A stretch of 64,000 bases of DNA. Origin: Streptomyces globisporus. GTDB lineage: Bacteria > Actinomycetota > Actinomycetes > Streptomycetales > Streptomycetaceae. The notes below the pieces were generated by a model. It worked only from the letters and a program-made list of their open reading frames with translations, had not been told where the DNA came from and made no database searches. This document shows positions 15,723 through 24,018 of the stretch, one piece after another (within the stretch, counting starts at the first letter, position 1; each line of letters starts with the position of its first letter). The stretch is from the NCBI GenBank assembly GCA_014649555.1, contig BMTG01000012.1, forward strand, positions 62,001-126,000. Reading direction: 5' to 3'. A program made the position numbers and the translations under genes.

Positions 15723-17342
15723 ATGTCCGCACCAGCGCCGTCCACGCTGGCCATCGTCGATGCCGAGCCCCTGCCCCGGCAGGAAGAGGTCCTGACCGAC
15801 GCGGCCCTCGCGTTCGTGGCCGAGCTGCACCGGCAGTTCACCCCGCGCCGCAATGAGCTGCTCACCCGGCGCGGTGAGCGCCGCGCCGAGATCGCCCGCA
15901 CCTCCACGCTGGACTTCCTGCCCGAGACGGCGGCGGTCCGCGCGGACGACTCCTGGAAGGTCGCGCCCGCCCCGGCGGCGCTGAACGACCGCCGGGTGGA
16001 GATCACCGGTCCGACCGACCGCAAGATGACCATCAACGCCCTGAACTCGGGCGCGAAGGTCTGGCTCGCCGACTTCGAGGACGCGTCCGCCCCCACGTGG
16101 GAGAACGTCGTCCTCGGCCAGCTCAACCTCACCGACGCCTACGAGCGCCGCATCGACTTCACCGACCCGAAGTCCGGCAAGTCGTACGCGCTGAAGTCCG
16201 CCGACGAGCTGGCCACGGTGGTCATGCGCCCGCGCGGCTGGCACCTGGAGGAGCGCCACCTCCAGCTGGACGGCGTCTCCGTGCCCGGCGCGCTGGTCGA
16301 CTTCGGCCTCTACTTCTTCCACAACGCGCAGCGCCTGATCGACCTCGGCAAGGGCCCGTACTTCTACCTGCCGAAGACGGAGTCGCACCTCGAGGCCCGC
16401 CTCTGGAACGACATCTTCGTCTTCGCCCAGGACTACGTCGGCATCCCGCAGGGCACGGTCCGCGCGACCGTCCTGATCGAGACGATCACCGCCGCGTACG
16501 AGATGGAGGAGATCCTCTACGAGCTGCGCGACCACGCCGCCGGGCTGAACGCGGGCCGCTGGGACTACCTCTTCTCCATCGTCAAGAACTTCCGTGACGG
16601 CGGCGCCAAGTTCGTCCTGCCGGACCGCAACGCGGTGACGATGACCGCCCCGTTCATGCGGGCGTACACCGAACTCCTGGTCCGCACCTGCCACAAGCGC
16701 GGTGCGCACGCGATCGGCGGCATGGCGGCCTTCATCCCCTCGCGCCGCGACGCCGAGGTCAACAAGGTGGCCTTCGAGAAGGTCAAGGCCGACAAGGACC
16801 GCGAGGCGAACGACGGCTTCGACGGCTCCTGGGTCGCCCACCCCGACCTGGTCCCGATCGCGCTGGCCTCCTTCGACGCGGTCCTCGGCGAGAAGCCCAA
16901 CCAGAAGGACCGGCTGCGCGAGGACGTCTCGGTGGCCCCGGGCGATCTCATCGCCATCGACTCGCTCGACGCGAGCCCCACGTACGACGGCCTGCGCAAC
17001 GCCGTCGCGGTCGGCATCCGCTACATCGAGGCCTGGCTGCGCGGCCTGGGCGCGGTCGCCATCTTCAACCTGATGGAGGACGCGGCCACCGCCGAGATCT
17101 CCCGCTCCCAGATCTGGCAGTGGATCAACGCGGACGTGGTCTTCGAGAACGGCGAGCACGCCACCGCGGACCTGGCCCGCAAGGTCGCCGCCGAGGAACT
17201 GGCCGCGATCCGCGAGGAGATCGGCGAGGAGACGTTCACCGCCGGCAAGTGGCAGCAGGCCCACGACCTCCTGCTCCAGGTCTCCCTGGACCAGGACTAC
17301 GCGGACTTCCTGACCCTGCCCGCGTACGAGCAGCTGCGCTGA
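15723..17342 (+). CDS. aceB: Malate synthase A
   Basis: Condenses glyoxylate with acetyl-CoA to malate (EC 2.3.3.9). The 539-aa length is that of the A form. The family signature with catalytic and metal residues lies near 245-290: LIETITAAYEMEEILYELRD, then LNAGRWDYLFSIVKNF; PRGWHLEERH and GGMAAFIPSRRD are also typical. Here it belongs with the allantoin genes, drawing off the glyoxylate they release, rather than with isocitrate lyase, which is absent. Operator sites upstream tie it to the same control. A very strong terminator follows 21 bp after the stop. Confidence 0.97.
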   Translation: MSAPAPSTLAIVDAEPLPRQEEVLTDAALAFVAELHRQFTPRRNELLTRRGERRAEIARTSTLDFLPETAAVRADDSWKVAPAPAALNDRRVEITGPTDRKMTINALNSGAKVWLADFEDASAPTWENVVLGQLNLTDAYERRIDFTDPKSGKSYALKSADELATVVMRPRGWHLEERHLQLDGVSVPGALVDFGLYFFHNAQRLIDLGKGPYFYLPKTESHLEARLWNDIFVFAQDYVGIPQGTVRATVLIETITAAYEMEEILYELRDHAAGLNAGRWDYLFSIVKNFRDGGAKFVLPDRNAVTMTAPFMRAYTELLVRTCHKRGAHAIGGMAAFIPSRRDAEVNKVAFEKVKADKDREANDGFDGSWVAHPDLVPIALASFDAVLGEKPNQKDRLREDVSVAPGDLIAIDSLDASPTYDGLRNAVAVGIRYIEAWLRGLGAVAIFNLMEDAATAEISRSQIWQWINADVVFENGEHATADLARKVAAEELAAIREEIGEETFTAGKWQQAHDLLLQVSLDQDYADFLTLPAYEQLR

Positions 17343-17363
17343 CCCGAACCGCGTGAACGAGGC

Positions 17364-17408
17364 ACCGCCCCGTCCCCGGTACCGCACAGGTACCGGGGAC
17401 GGGGCGGT
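17364..17408. terminator. Strong terminator after malate synthase
   Basis: A perfect 20-bp stem (arms beginning ACCGCCCCGTCCCCGG) encloses the 5-nt loop GCACA. It starts 21 bp after the aceB stop and also bounds the convergent remnant on the other strand. Confidence 0.9.
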
Positions 17409-17457
17409 AGCCCGGCCCCTGGCCCCGTGGACGTCTGCCGACCGGCCAGAAGCTCGC

Positions 17458-17628
17458 TCAGACGTCCCCCCGTCCACCGTCCGTGCATTCCCTGCCGGCC
17501 GCCCCGGGCAGCGCCCGCTCGATGCTGCGGCGCACCTCCGCGATGTCGCCGCCGCGGTAGGAGGTGACGTACACGGTCGGGTCGCGGTCGATCACGAACA
17601 GCAGGTGCTCCCCCGGCTTCCACGGCAC
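17458..17628 (-). pseudogene. Possible 3' remnant of a gene of unknown function
   Basis: The minus frame ending at 17458 reads VPWKPGEHLLFVIDRDPTVY followed by VTSYRGGDIAEVRRSIERAL and a short tail. The stretch has protein-like composition, with alternating strands then an amphipathic helix, unlike the Arg/Pro-rich translations of random frames here. No ribosome site precedes the GTG at 17628 and the downstream half of a longer domain seems to be all that is left. I do not recognise the family. It could equally be a chance frame. Confidence 0.3.
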
Positions 17629-17685
17629 GACAGGAGGGCGGCAGGGGGCGGCACGGGGATGACCTGGTGCCTGCCCCCCGGATCG

Positions 17686-18663
17686 TCAGTCCGTCAGGAC
17701 CACCGTCCGCTGGGCCGAGAAGTCGCCCCACGTGCCGTCCGGGAGCTTGGCCCTGAGCTTCACCGAGTAGCGGGTGCCCGCCGGGTCGGGAAGGTCGAGC
17801 CGGTAGGTGGCACGGCCCTTGGGGGGTGTACCGCCCCAGACGATGGTGGTGGTCAGCTTGCCGTTCATGTACAGCTCGTAGGCGGGGATGGTGCCGCCCG
17901 TGTCGGGCTGGTCCCAGGACAGGTCCAGGGTGAACAGGTCGCCCGCCTTGGCCGCTTCGGTCCGCAGGCCGGTGGGAGCGGTGCTCGCGGGGGCGCCGGG
18001 GGCGGACGCGGTGGCGAGGTCGAGGGTGTTGCTGTCGGCCGAGGACTTGTCGGAGGCGTCCCGGGCCCGGACGGTGAAGGTGTAGACGGTCCCCGGGCGC
18101 AGCCCCGTGAGCTTCGCCGTGGTCTCGGAGGCGGGGACGCTGTGGATCCGGGAGTCCTCCTGGTAGATGTCGTACGAGGTGACGCCGACGTCGTCCTTGG
18201 CCGCACCCCAGGTGAGCGTGGCTCCACGGCTTCCGTCGGCGCGGCCCGTCAGCTTCGCCGGGGTGGTGGGGGGCTCGTCGTCCTCGGGCGGGGTGGCCTG
18301 GGTCGTGACGGGGACGGCCTTGCTGGGCGCGGAGAGGTTCCCGGCCGTGTCCTTGGCCCGGACGCTGAAGGTGTAGTCCGTCGAGGCGGTGAGACCGTCG
18401 ACGTCGATCATGGTCTTCGTCACCGGGACACTCTTGACCTTGGCCTTCCCCCGGTAGACCTCGTATCCGGCGACCTTCTCGTCGTCGGGGGCGGCCTTCC
18501 ACATGACATGGACCGAGGTGGAGCTGCTGGCCTGGGCGGTCACGTTCTGCGGCGTGCCGGGCGGCTGGGTGTCGGCTTCGGCGGAACCACCGCAGGCGGC
18601 GAGGAGGGGGGTGAGAAGCAGGGCGGAACAGGCCAACGCGGCAGATATGTGGGGGCGTTGCAC
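17686..18663 (-). CDS. Fibronectin type III lipoprotein
   Basis: A 325-aa exported protein. The signal peptide ends in the lipobox LLAAC with Cys24, so it should be anchored outside the membrane. Three fibronectin-III-like domains follow (about residues 36-125, 130-220 and 230-325), each starting PPGTPQNVTA, PPTTPAKLTG or STAPTGLRT and carrying a Trp and a YxxYxxG or TxYxFxVRA strand. No catalytic domain is present, so a binding or spacer role is likely. GTG at 18663 is chosen since GGAAGG lies 6-8 nt upstream; ATG at 18678 is in frame. Confidence 0.85.
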   Translation of the reverse strand: MQRPHISAALACSALLLTPLLAACGGSAEADTQPPGTPQNVTAQASSSTSVHVMWKAAPDDEKVAGYEVYRGKAKVKSVPVTKTMIDVDGLTASTDYTFSVRAKDTAGNLSAPSKAVPVTTQATPPEDDEPPTTPAKLTGRADGSRGATLTWGAAKDDVGVTSYDIYQEDSRIHSVPASETTAKLTGLRPGTVYTFTVRARDASDKSSADSNTLDLATASAPGAPASTAPTGLRTEAAKAGDLFTLDLSWDQPDTGGTIPAYELYMNGKLTTTIVWGGTPPKGRATYRLDLPDPAGTRYSVKLRAKLPDGTWGDFSAQRTVVLTD

Positions 18664-18838
18664 GGTGGTGCCTTCCATCCGGACAGCAATGGTCCAGACC
18701 TGTATGACATGACGTGGGGGCCTCCGACAAGAGTCCGGCCGGGAACCTTCCGCTATGTGCCGGGTTGCGTCGCCCGCCGGGCCGCTCCGAGCGGTCCGTC
18801 GACCGATGAGTTTCCGGTGGTGGAGGTGTCTTCTCTGT

Positions 18839-19477
18839 ATGGACACGCATGAGACCCCCGCGCCTGCCGCGCACGAGACCGCCTCGTCGGCCGTCGGCCT
18901 GACCGACCTGGAACCGACCGCCCGGCGGATCGCCGAACTGCTCGGTCCGGTCGACGACGGCGCGCTGGACGGCCCCACCCCCTGCCCCGACTACGCCGTA
19001 CGGGAACTGCTCGGCCATCTCACCGGGCTGGCCACCGCCTTCCGCGACGCCGCCCGCAAGGACCTCGGGCCGACCACGGACACCTCCCCCGACGCGGCCC
19101 TCCCCGTCCTCGACGACGACTGGCGCGAGGTGCTGCCCCGGCGGCTGGAGGAGGTGGCGGCGGCCTGGCGCTCGCCCGACGCCTGGACGGGCATGACCCG
19201 GGCGGGCGGGATCGAGCTGCCCGGCGAGGTGGCCGGGGCCGTCGCGCTCAACGAACTCGTGATCCACGGATGGGACCTGGCCCGCTCGACGGGGCAGCCG
19301 TACACGGCGGGCGAGGCCGAGCTGCGGTCCTGCGAGGTGCTGCTCGCCCCGGACGAGGACGACCCGGACCGCGGAGGCATTTTCGCGCCGCCCGTACCGG
19401 TGCCGGCCGACGCCCCGCTGCTGGACCGGGTGATCGCGCTCAGCGGCCGGCGTCCTGACTGGCGGCCGGGCGGCTGA
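18839..19477 (+). CDS. TIGR03086-type DinB/maleylpyruvate-isomerase-like protein
   Basis: A 212-aa protein of the mycothiol-dependent maleylpyruvate isomerase N-terminal group. It shows the family landmarks LDGPTPCPDYAVRELLGHL (first metal His) near residue 45 and ALNELVIHGWDLARSTGQP (second His region) near residue 142. Such proteins are four-helix bundles that bind a divalent metal; many act as mycothiol S-transferases, fitting an actinomycete. The specific substrate is unknown. GGAGGTG precedes the ATG by about 11 nt. Confidence 0.82.
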   Translation: MDTHETPAPAAHETASSAVGLTDLEPTARRIAELLGPVDDGALDGPTPCPDYAVRELLGHLTGLATAFRDAARKDLGPTTDTSPDAALPVLDDDWREVLPRRLEEVAAAWRSPDAWTGMTRAGGIELPGEVAGAVALNELVIHGWDLARSTGQPYTAGEAELRSCEVLLAPDEDDPDRGGIFAPPVPVPADAPLLDRVIALSGRRPDWRPGG

Positions 19478-19501
19478 GAGCAGCCTCCGCCACGCGGACC
19501 G

Positions 19502-19636
19502 GGGGCGCCGCTCGGTTTCGTCGAGGTGCCTCTCTCACCGAAAAGTGCCTTCTTCCCGGTGGCGGACCTGCCCGCCTACGGATTCCAGGACACGGACAGG
19601 GCACGGGAAGAGACCGCTGGGAGCGCCCCCTCATGA
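19502..19636 (+). pseudogene. Possible gene-end remnant overlapping the next start
   Basis: The frame holding LGFVEVPLSPKSAFFPVADL then PAYGFQDTDRAREETAGS ends at TGA 19634-19636, sharing ATGA with the VOC-like gene that follows. Composition looks protein-like and the stop/start overlap is typical of coupled genes, yet no start codon is available after the preceding stop at 19475. It may be the tail of a deleted gene. Confidence 0.2.
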
Positions 19637-20011
19637 CCATCCTCAAAACCTACGCACGCCTCTGGGCCGACGACCTCGACCAGGCACTGCCGCTGCTGGA
19701 GGAGCTGACCGGCGAGCAGCCCCATCTGCGGACGGCCTTCGAGGAGATCGCCCTCGCCGCCATCGGGAACTTCCTGGTCATCGCGGGTCCGGCCGAGGAG
19801 CGCGCGCGGTACACCCACGCCTCCGCGACGGTCGTCGTCGACGACCTGGGCGCTCTGCGGGCCACGCTGAAGTCCGCCGGGCGCCACGATCACCACTCCG
19901 GAGACGGCCGGGCCGACGGGACGGTTCCTCTACGCCCGGCACGCCGACGGAGCGGAGATCGAGTACGTCGAGTGGACGCCGGAGCTGGTCCGCAGGGTCA
20001 TCGGCCCCTGA
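19633..20011 (+). pseudogene. VOC/glyoxalase-like protein, frameshifted
   Basis: A 125-aa VOC-fold protein if corrected. The N-terminal part reads MTILKTYARLWADDLDQALP with NFLVIAGPAEERARYTHASA, typical of the first half of a small vicinal-oxygen-chelate domain. After LKSAG an extra C at 19882 shifts the frame; skipping it restores ATITTPETAGPTGRFLYARH and an end in ELVRRVIGP at 20011. Uncorrected, translation runs to 20052 in Arg-rich nonsense. No clear metal ligands are seen, so it may bind a ligand rather than catalyse. Real mutation or sequence error cannot be told apart. Confidence 0.65.
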
Positions 20012-20041
20012 CCGCCACGCGCACCCGGGAGCGTAAGCCCC

Positions 20042-20725
20042 TCAGCTGGTGAAGAACTCCGTGATGTGCGCTGCCACCTGGTCCGCCCGGGTCTCGTGCA
20101 TGCGGTGGCCGCCCGGGACCGTGATCAGGCGGCAGTCCGGGACGAGGGCGGCCACATCCGGCTGGCGGTGCTGTTCCATCGCGCTCTCCGGGCCCCCGGT
20201 GATGATCAGGGTCGGGGAGACGATGTCACCGAGGTGGTCGGCCGCGTCCGGGCCGGGGTCGGCGAGCTGGTCGTGGACGGCGGGCACCGCGTTCTCGTCG
20301 TAGTCCACCGGGCCCTCGGCGCGACCCGCCGGGCCCGGGTCGCCGGGGAACGGGGCAGGGGTCTCCACCAGCACCAGCCGCTCCACCCGGTCGGAGTGCT
20401 CCTGGGCCACCAGCCGGGCGACGACGCCTCCCATACCGTGGCCGACGAGGCCGACCCGGTCCAGCTCCAGTTCGTCGAGGAAGCCCACGACGTCCTCGGC
20501 CATCAGCTCCAGGTCGTAGTCGTCTGGCCAGTCGCTCTCGCCGTGGCCCCGCAGGTCCAGGGCGTAGACCCGCCACTCCTGGCCCAGCAGGGTGCCGGCC
20601 GCCTCCCAGCGCGCGGCCGAACCGCCGAGGCCGTGCAGCAGCACGACGGGCGAGCCGAACGCGTCGCCCCAGGCCCGGTACGCGAGGCGCACATCGCCGA
20701 CATCCACAACAGACTGATCTTCCAT
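20042..20725 (-). CDS. Alpha/beta hydrolase-fold protein lacking the nucleophile Ser
   Basis: A 227-aa alpha/beta-hydrolase fold. The oxyanion strand VVLLHGLGGSAARWEAA (about 27-43), RGHGESDWP and the C-terminal His in VPGGHRMHETR are normal. The nucleophile elbow reads VGHGMGG: residue 97 is Gly (GGT) where family members have Ser (AGT in GHSMGG), a one-base difference. With no Ser, Cys or Asp at this point it should not hydrolyse esters by the usual mechanism; a lyase-like, cofactor-free or binding role is possible, or the gene is decaying. Cytoplasmic, no signal peptide. Confidence 0.88.
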   Translation of the reverse strand: MEDQSVVDVGDVRLAYRAWGDAFGSPVVLLHGLGGSAARWEAAGTLLGQEWRVYALDLRGHGESDWPDDYDLELMAEDVVGFLDELELDRVGLVGHGMGGVVARLVAQEHSDRVERLVLVETPAPFPGDPGPAGRAEGPVDYDENAVPAVHDQLADPGPDAADHLGDIVSPTLIITGGPESAMEQHRQPDVAALVPDCRLITVPGGHRMHETRADQVAAHITEFFTS

Positions 20726-20834
20726 GCCACCGACGCTACAGCCGACGGACGGCGGCCCGCGCCACGGCCCCCGGACGCGCGCCGGCCCGGCGGAACCGTG
20801 CGGGGTCCCACCGGGCCGCTGTCAGGGGCGTGGG

Positions 20835-22301
20835 TCAGTGGACGCCCACCCCGGCGGCCGCCGGCACCACGTGTTCGCCGGGCTGCTGCTCCTCGTCCAC
20901 CGCGTCCGGCTTGCGGCCGAAGTGGTTGAAGGCGAGGTTCAGCACGATCGCCACCACACAGCCGGTGGAGATGCCCGAGTCGAGGACGACCAGGAGGCTC
21001 TCCGGGAAGGCGTGGTAGAACTGCGGCGCCGCGATCGGGATCAGGCCGATACCGAGGGCCGCCGCCACGATCAGCGCATTCTCGCCCTTCTCCATGGCAG
21101 CGGTCGCCAGGGTCTGGATGCCGCTGGCCGCGACCGTACCGAAGAGGACGATGCCCGCGCCGCCGAGCACCGGCAGCGGTACGAGGGCGATGACCGAGGC
21201 CGCGACCGGGACCAGGCCGAGCACGATCAGGATCCCGCCGCCCGCCGCGACGACGAAACGGCTGCGGATCTTCGTCATGGCGACGAGGCCGACGTTCTGC
21301 GCGAAGGCGCTGCACATGAAGCCGTTGAAGAGCGGGCTGATGGCGCTGCCGAGGGTATCGGCGCGCAGGCCGCCCTCGATGATCTTCTCGTCCGCCGGGC
21401 GGCCGACGATCTTGCCGAGAGCCAGCATGTCCGCCGTGGACTCGGTCATGCAGACGAGCATCACGATGCACATGGAGATGATGGCGGCGATCTCGAACTG
21501 CGGGGCGCCGAAGGCGAACGGGGTCGGGAAGCCGACCACGTCTGCTTCCTTGATGGCGCCGAAGTCGGTGATCCCGGCGGGGATGGCGATGAGTGTGCCG
21601 ATGACCAGGCCGAGCAGGATCGCGATCTGCTGGAGGAAGCCGCGCAGCAGCTTGCGCAGGGCCAGCACGATGACCAGGGTCACGGCGGCCATGGTGATGT
21701 TGGTCATCGAACCGTAGTCGTCGGCCGCGGCGTTGCCGCCCTGGGACCAGTTGAAGGCGACCGGCAGCAGCGAGACGCCGATCAGGGTGATGACGGTCCC
21801 GGTGACGACGGGCGGGAAGAAGCGGACCAGTTTGCAGAAGTACGGGGCGAGGACGAAGCCCAGAAGACTCGCGACGATGATCGCCCCGAAGATCACGGCT
21901 ATCCCGTCGTGTCCCCGGTCCTTGCCTATCGCGATCATCGGGGCGACTCCGGCGAACGAGACGCCGTTGACGAAGGGCAGCCGGGCGCCGACCTTCCAGA
22001 AGCCGATGGTCTGGAGCAGGGTGGCGATGCCCGCGGTGAACAGGCTCGCCCCCATCAGGAAGGCGGTCTCCTTGGCGGTGAGGCCGACGGCCGGCCCCAC
22101 GATGAGCGGCGGGGCCACCACGCCCGCGTACATGGCGGCCACGTGCTGGAGGCCGCTGGTGAACATCTTCAGTGGGGGGAGGGTCTCGTCGACCGGATGT
22201 TTCCGGCCGTCACCTGCTGCAACTGCTCCTGTGACGGAGTCGTCCGTCACGTCGGGGGCGGCTGCGTCTGCGTCTTTGCGAAACCTGGGCTTAGCGGCCA
22301 C
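20835..22301 (-). CDS. NCS2-family nucleobase (xanthine/uracil) permease
   Basis: A 488-aa inner-membrane transporter of the nucleobase:cation symporter-2 family with about 12-14 helices. The family signature QNVGLVAMTK (near residue 330) ends in Lys rather than the Arg of its sister gene at 24019. LQHVAAMYAGVVAPPLIVGPA and FFPPVVTGTVITLIGVSL are diagnostic. It is separated from the upstream deaminase gene by tandem terminators, so it probably has its own promoter in the 22302-22450 stretch, where I see no clear elements. Expected to bring xanthine, urate or uracil into the cell for the enzymes encoded nearby. Confidence 0.93.
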   Translation of the reverse strand: MAAKPRFRKDADAAAPDVTDDSVTGAVAAGDGRKHPVDETLPPLKMFTSGLQHVAAMYAGVVAPPLIVGPAVGLTAKETAFLMGASLFTAGIATLLQTIGFWKVGARLPFVNGVSFAGVAPMIAIGKDRGHDGIAVIFGAIIVASLLGFVLAPYFCKLVRFFPPVVTGTVITLIGVSLLPVAFNWSQGGNAAADDYGSMTNITMAAVTLVIVLALRKLLRGFLQQIAILLGLVIGTLIAIPAGITDFGAIKEADVVGFPTPFAFGAPQFEIAAIISMCIVMLVCMTESTADMLALGKIVGRPADEKIIEGGLRADTLGSAISPLFNGFMCSAFAQNVGLVAMTKIRSRFVVAAGGGILIVLGLVPVAASVIALVPLPVLGGAGIVLFGTVAASGIQTLATAAMEKGENALIVAAALGIGLIPIAAPQFYHAFPESLLVVLDSGISTGCVVAIVLNLAFNHFGRKPDAVDEEQQPGEHVVPAAAGVGVH

Positions 22302-22459
22302 GGCGGTTCCTCCGGTCGGTTACACGTCGTCGGCGACGTGGGGTTCAGGGAGGTGGTGCGTAAGTGGTGCGGTGGTGCGGCTCTCTCAGGTGGTGCAGGT
22401 CGTGCAGAGGGGGGTGCGGAAGGGGCGCGCACGGGGGTGTGTGCGGGCAGCGTTCATCA

Positions 22460-22530
22460 CCGGTCCGGCGGACGCGCACCATGCGCGCGTCCGCCGGACC
22501 GGCTGCCGTGGACCCCGCTCGGGTCCACGG
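22460..22530 (-). terminator. Tandem terminator hairpins after the deaminase gene
   Basis: Two perfect stem-loops: an 18-bp stem (arms starting CCGGTCCGGCGGACG) at 22460-22502 with a 7-nt loop, and CCGTGGACCC/GGGTCCACGG at 22506-22530. They end the deaminase transcript. The rest of the 283-bp gap up to the permease start has no other recognisable element. Confidence 0.85.
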
Positions 22531-22584
22531 CGGCCGGTCTCGGGCCGTCCCCCTCGACCGGCCGGTCGGGGATACCGCCGGGGG

Positions 22585-23973
22585 TCAGGCCCCGGCGGCG
22601 ATCTGCGCGAGGCGGCGGGCCTCGTCGCGGGTGACGCGGGCGATGGCGTCCTCGTCCACCGTGGTGAGGTGGTTGCCCTCGACGACCGGCTTGCCGTCGA
22701 CGAGGGAGAGGGTCACCGGGGCGGCCGCGCCGAAGATGAGCGCGGTCACCGGGTCGGCGATCGAGGAGTGGGCCAGGGTGTCCAGCTTCCACAGGACGAG
22801 GTCGGCGAGCTTGCCGGCCTCCAGGGAGCCGATCTGGTCGGCGCGGCCCAGGACCTGGGCCCCGCCGAAGGTCCCGAGGCGCAGGGCCTGACGGGCGTTC
22901 AGGGCGGCCTCGCGGTGGGCGCCGAGGCGGTTGATGAGCAGCGCGTTGCGCAGCTCGGTGTGGAGTTCGCCGGACTCGTTGGAGGCCGTGCCGTCCACAC
23001 CGAGGCCTACGGGTACGCCGGCGGCAAGCATGTCGGGGACCCGGGCGATACCGGCGGCGAGGCGGGCGTTGGAGGACGGGCAGTGGGCGACGCCGGTTCC
23101 CGTACGGGCGAAGGCGGCGATGTCGGAGTCGTTCATGTGGACGCAGTGGGCCATCCACACGTCGTCGCCGAGCCAGCCGGTGGACTCGAAGTAGTCGGTC
23201 GGGCCCATCCCGAACAGCTCCTTGCAGAACTGCTCCTCCTCGACGGTCTCCGAGCCGTGGGTGTGCAGCCGTACGCCCTTGCGACGGGCCAGTTCGGCGC
23301 CTTGGCGCATCAGTTCGGTGGAGACCGAGAACGGCGAGCAGGGGGCGACGGCGATCTGGGTCATCGCGTCGAAGGAGGCGTCGTGGTGGGCGTCGATCGT
23401 CGCCTCGGTGGCGGCGAGCGCGCCCTCCAGGGTCTCGACGGCGAAGTCCGGGGGCAGGCCGCCGTCCTTCTCGCTGCGGTCCATGGAGCCCCGGGCGAGG
23501 GTGAACCGTACGCCCATCTCACGGGCGGCCCCGATGATGGCGCCGGACAGATCGCCGGAGCCCTGCGGGAAGACGTAGTGGTGGTCCATGGCGGTGGTGA
23601 CACCGCCGCGGGCCAGCATGGCGAGCGAGCCCTGCGCGGCGGCGCGGGCCATCGGCTCGTCGATGCGCGCCCAGGTCGGGTAGAGGGCGACCAGCCAGTT
23701 GAAGAGGTTGTGGTCGGTGGCCAGGCCCCGGGTGATCCACTGGTAGAAGTGGTGGTGGGTGTTGACCAGGCCGGGGGTGGCGAGGTGCCCGGTGCCGTCG
23801 ATGCGCCGCACGACACCGGTGAGGCCCTCCGGGGCCTTGCCCGCGCCGACGGACTCGATGCGGTTGCCCGCCACGACGATGTACCCGGACGCGTACTCCG
23901 TGTCCTGGGCATCGACGGTGGCGATCGAACAGTTCTCGATGACGATGCGCTGAGGGTCTGCCGAAGCTGCCAT
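22585..23973 (-). CDS. 8-oxoguanine/guanine deaminase
   Basis: A 462-aa amidohydrolase. Metal ligands are visible: HxH in LVNTHHHFYQWITRG, His in VRLHTHGSE, His in WMAHCVHMND and Asp in LGVDGTASNES. Close relatives deaminate 8-oxoguanine to urate (EC 3.5.4.32) or guanine to xanthine, either of which feeds the urate pathway encoded next door. ATG at 23973 follows AGAAGGAAG by 6 nt. It is 45 bp downstream of the second NCS2 permease gene and likely in one operon with it, pairing uptake with the first reaction. Confidence 0.88.
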   Translation of the reverse strand: MAASADPQRIVIENCSIATVDAQDTEYASGYIVVAGNRIESVGAGKAPEGLTGVVRRIDGTGHLATPGLVNTHHHFYQWITRGLATDHNLFNWLVALYPTWARIDEPMARAAAQGSLAMLARGGVTTAMDHHYVFPQGSGDLSGAIIGAAREMGVRFTLARGSMDRSEKDGGLPPDFAVETLEGALAATEATIDAHHDASFDAMTQIAVAPCSPFSVSTELMRQGAELARRKGVRLHTHGSETVEEEQFCKELFGMGPTDYFESTGWLGDDVWMAHCVHMNDSDIAAFARTGTGVAHCPSSNARLAAGIARVPDMLAAGVPVGLGVDGTASNESGELHTELRNALLINRLGAHREAALNARQALRLGTFGGAQVLGRADQIGSLEAGKLADLVLWKLDTLAHSSIADPVTALIFGAAAPVTLSLVDGKPVVEGNHLTTVDEDAIARVTRDEARRLAQIAAGA

Positions 23974-24018
23974 GGCGCTTCCTTCTTCTCTCTGTGGCGA
24001 TGTGGGCACGGCAGGACC

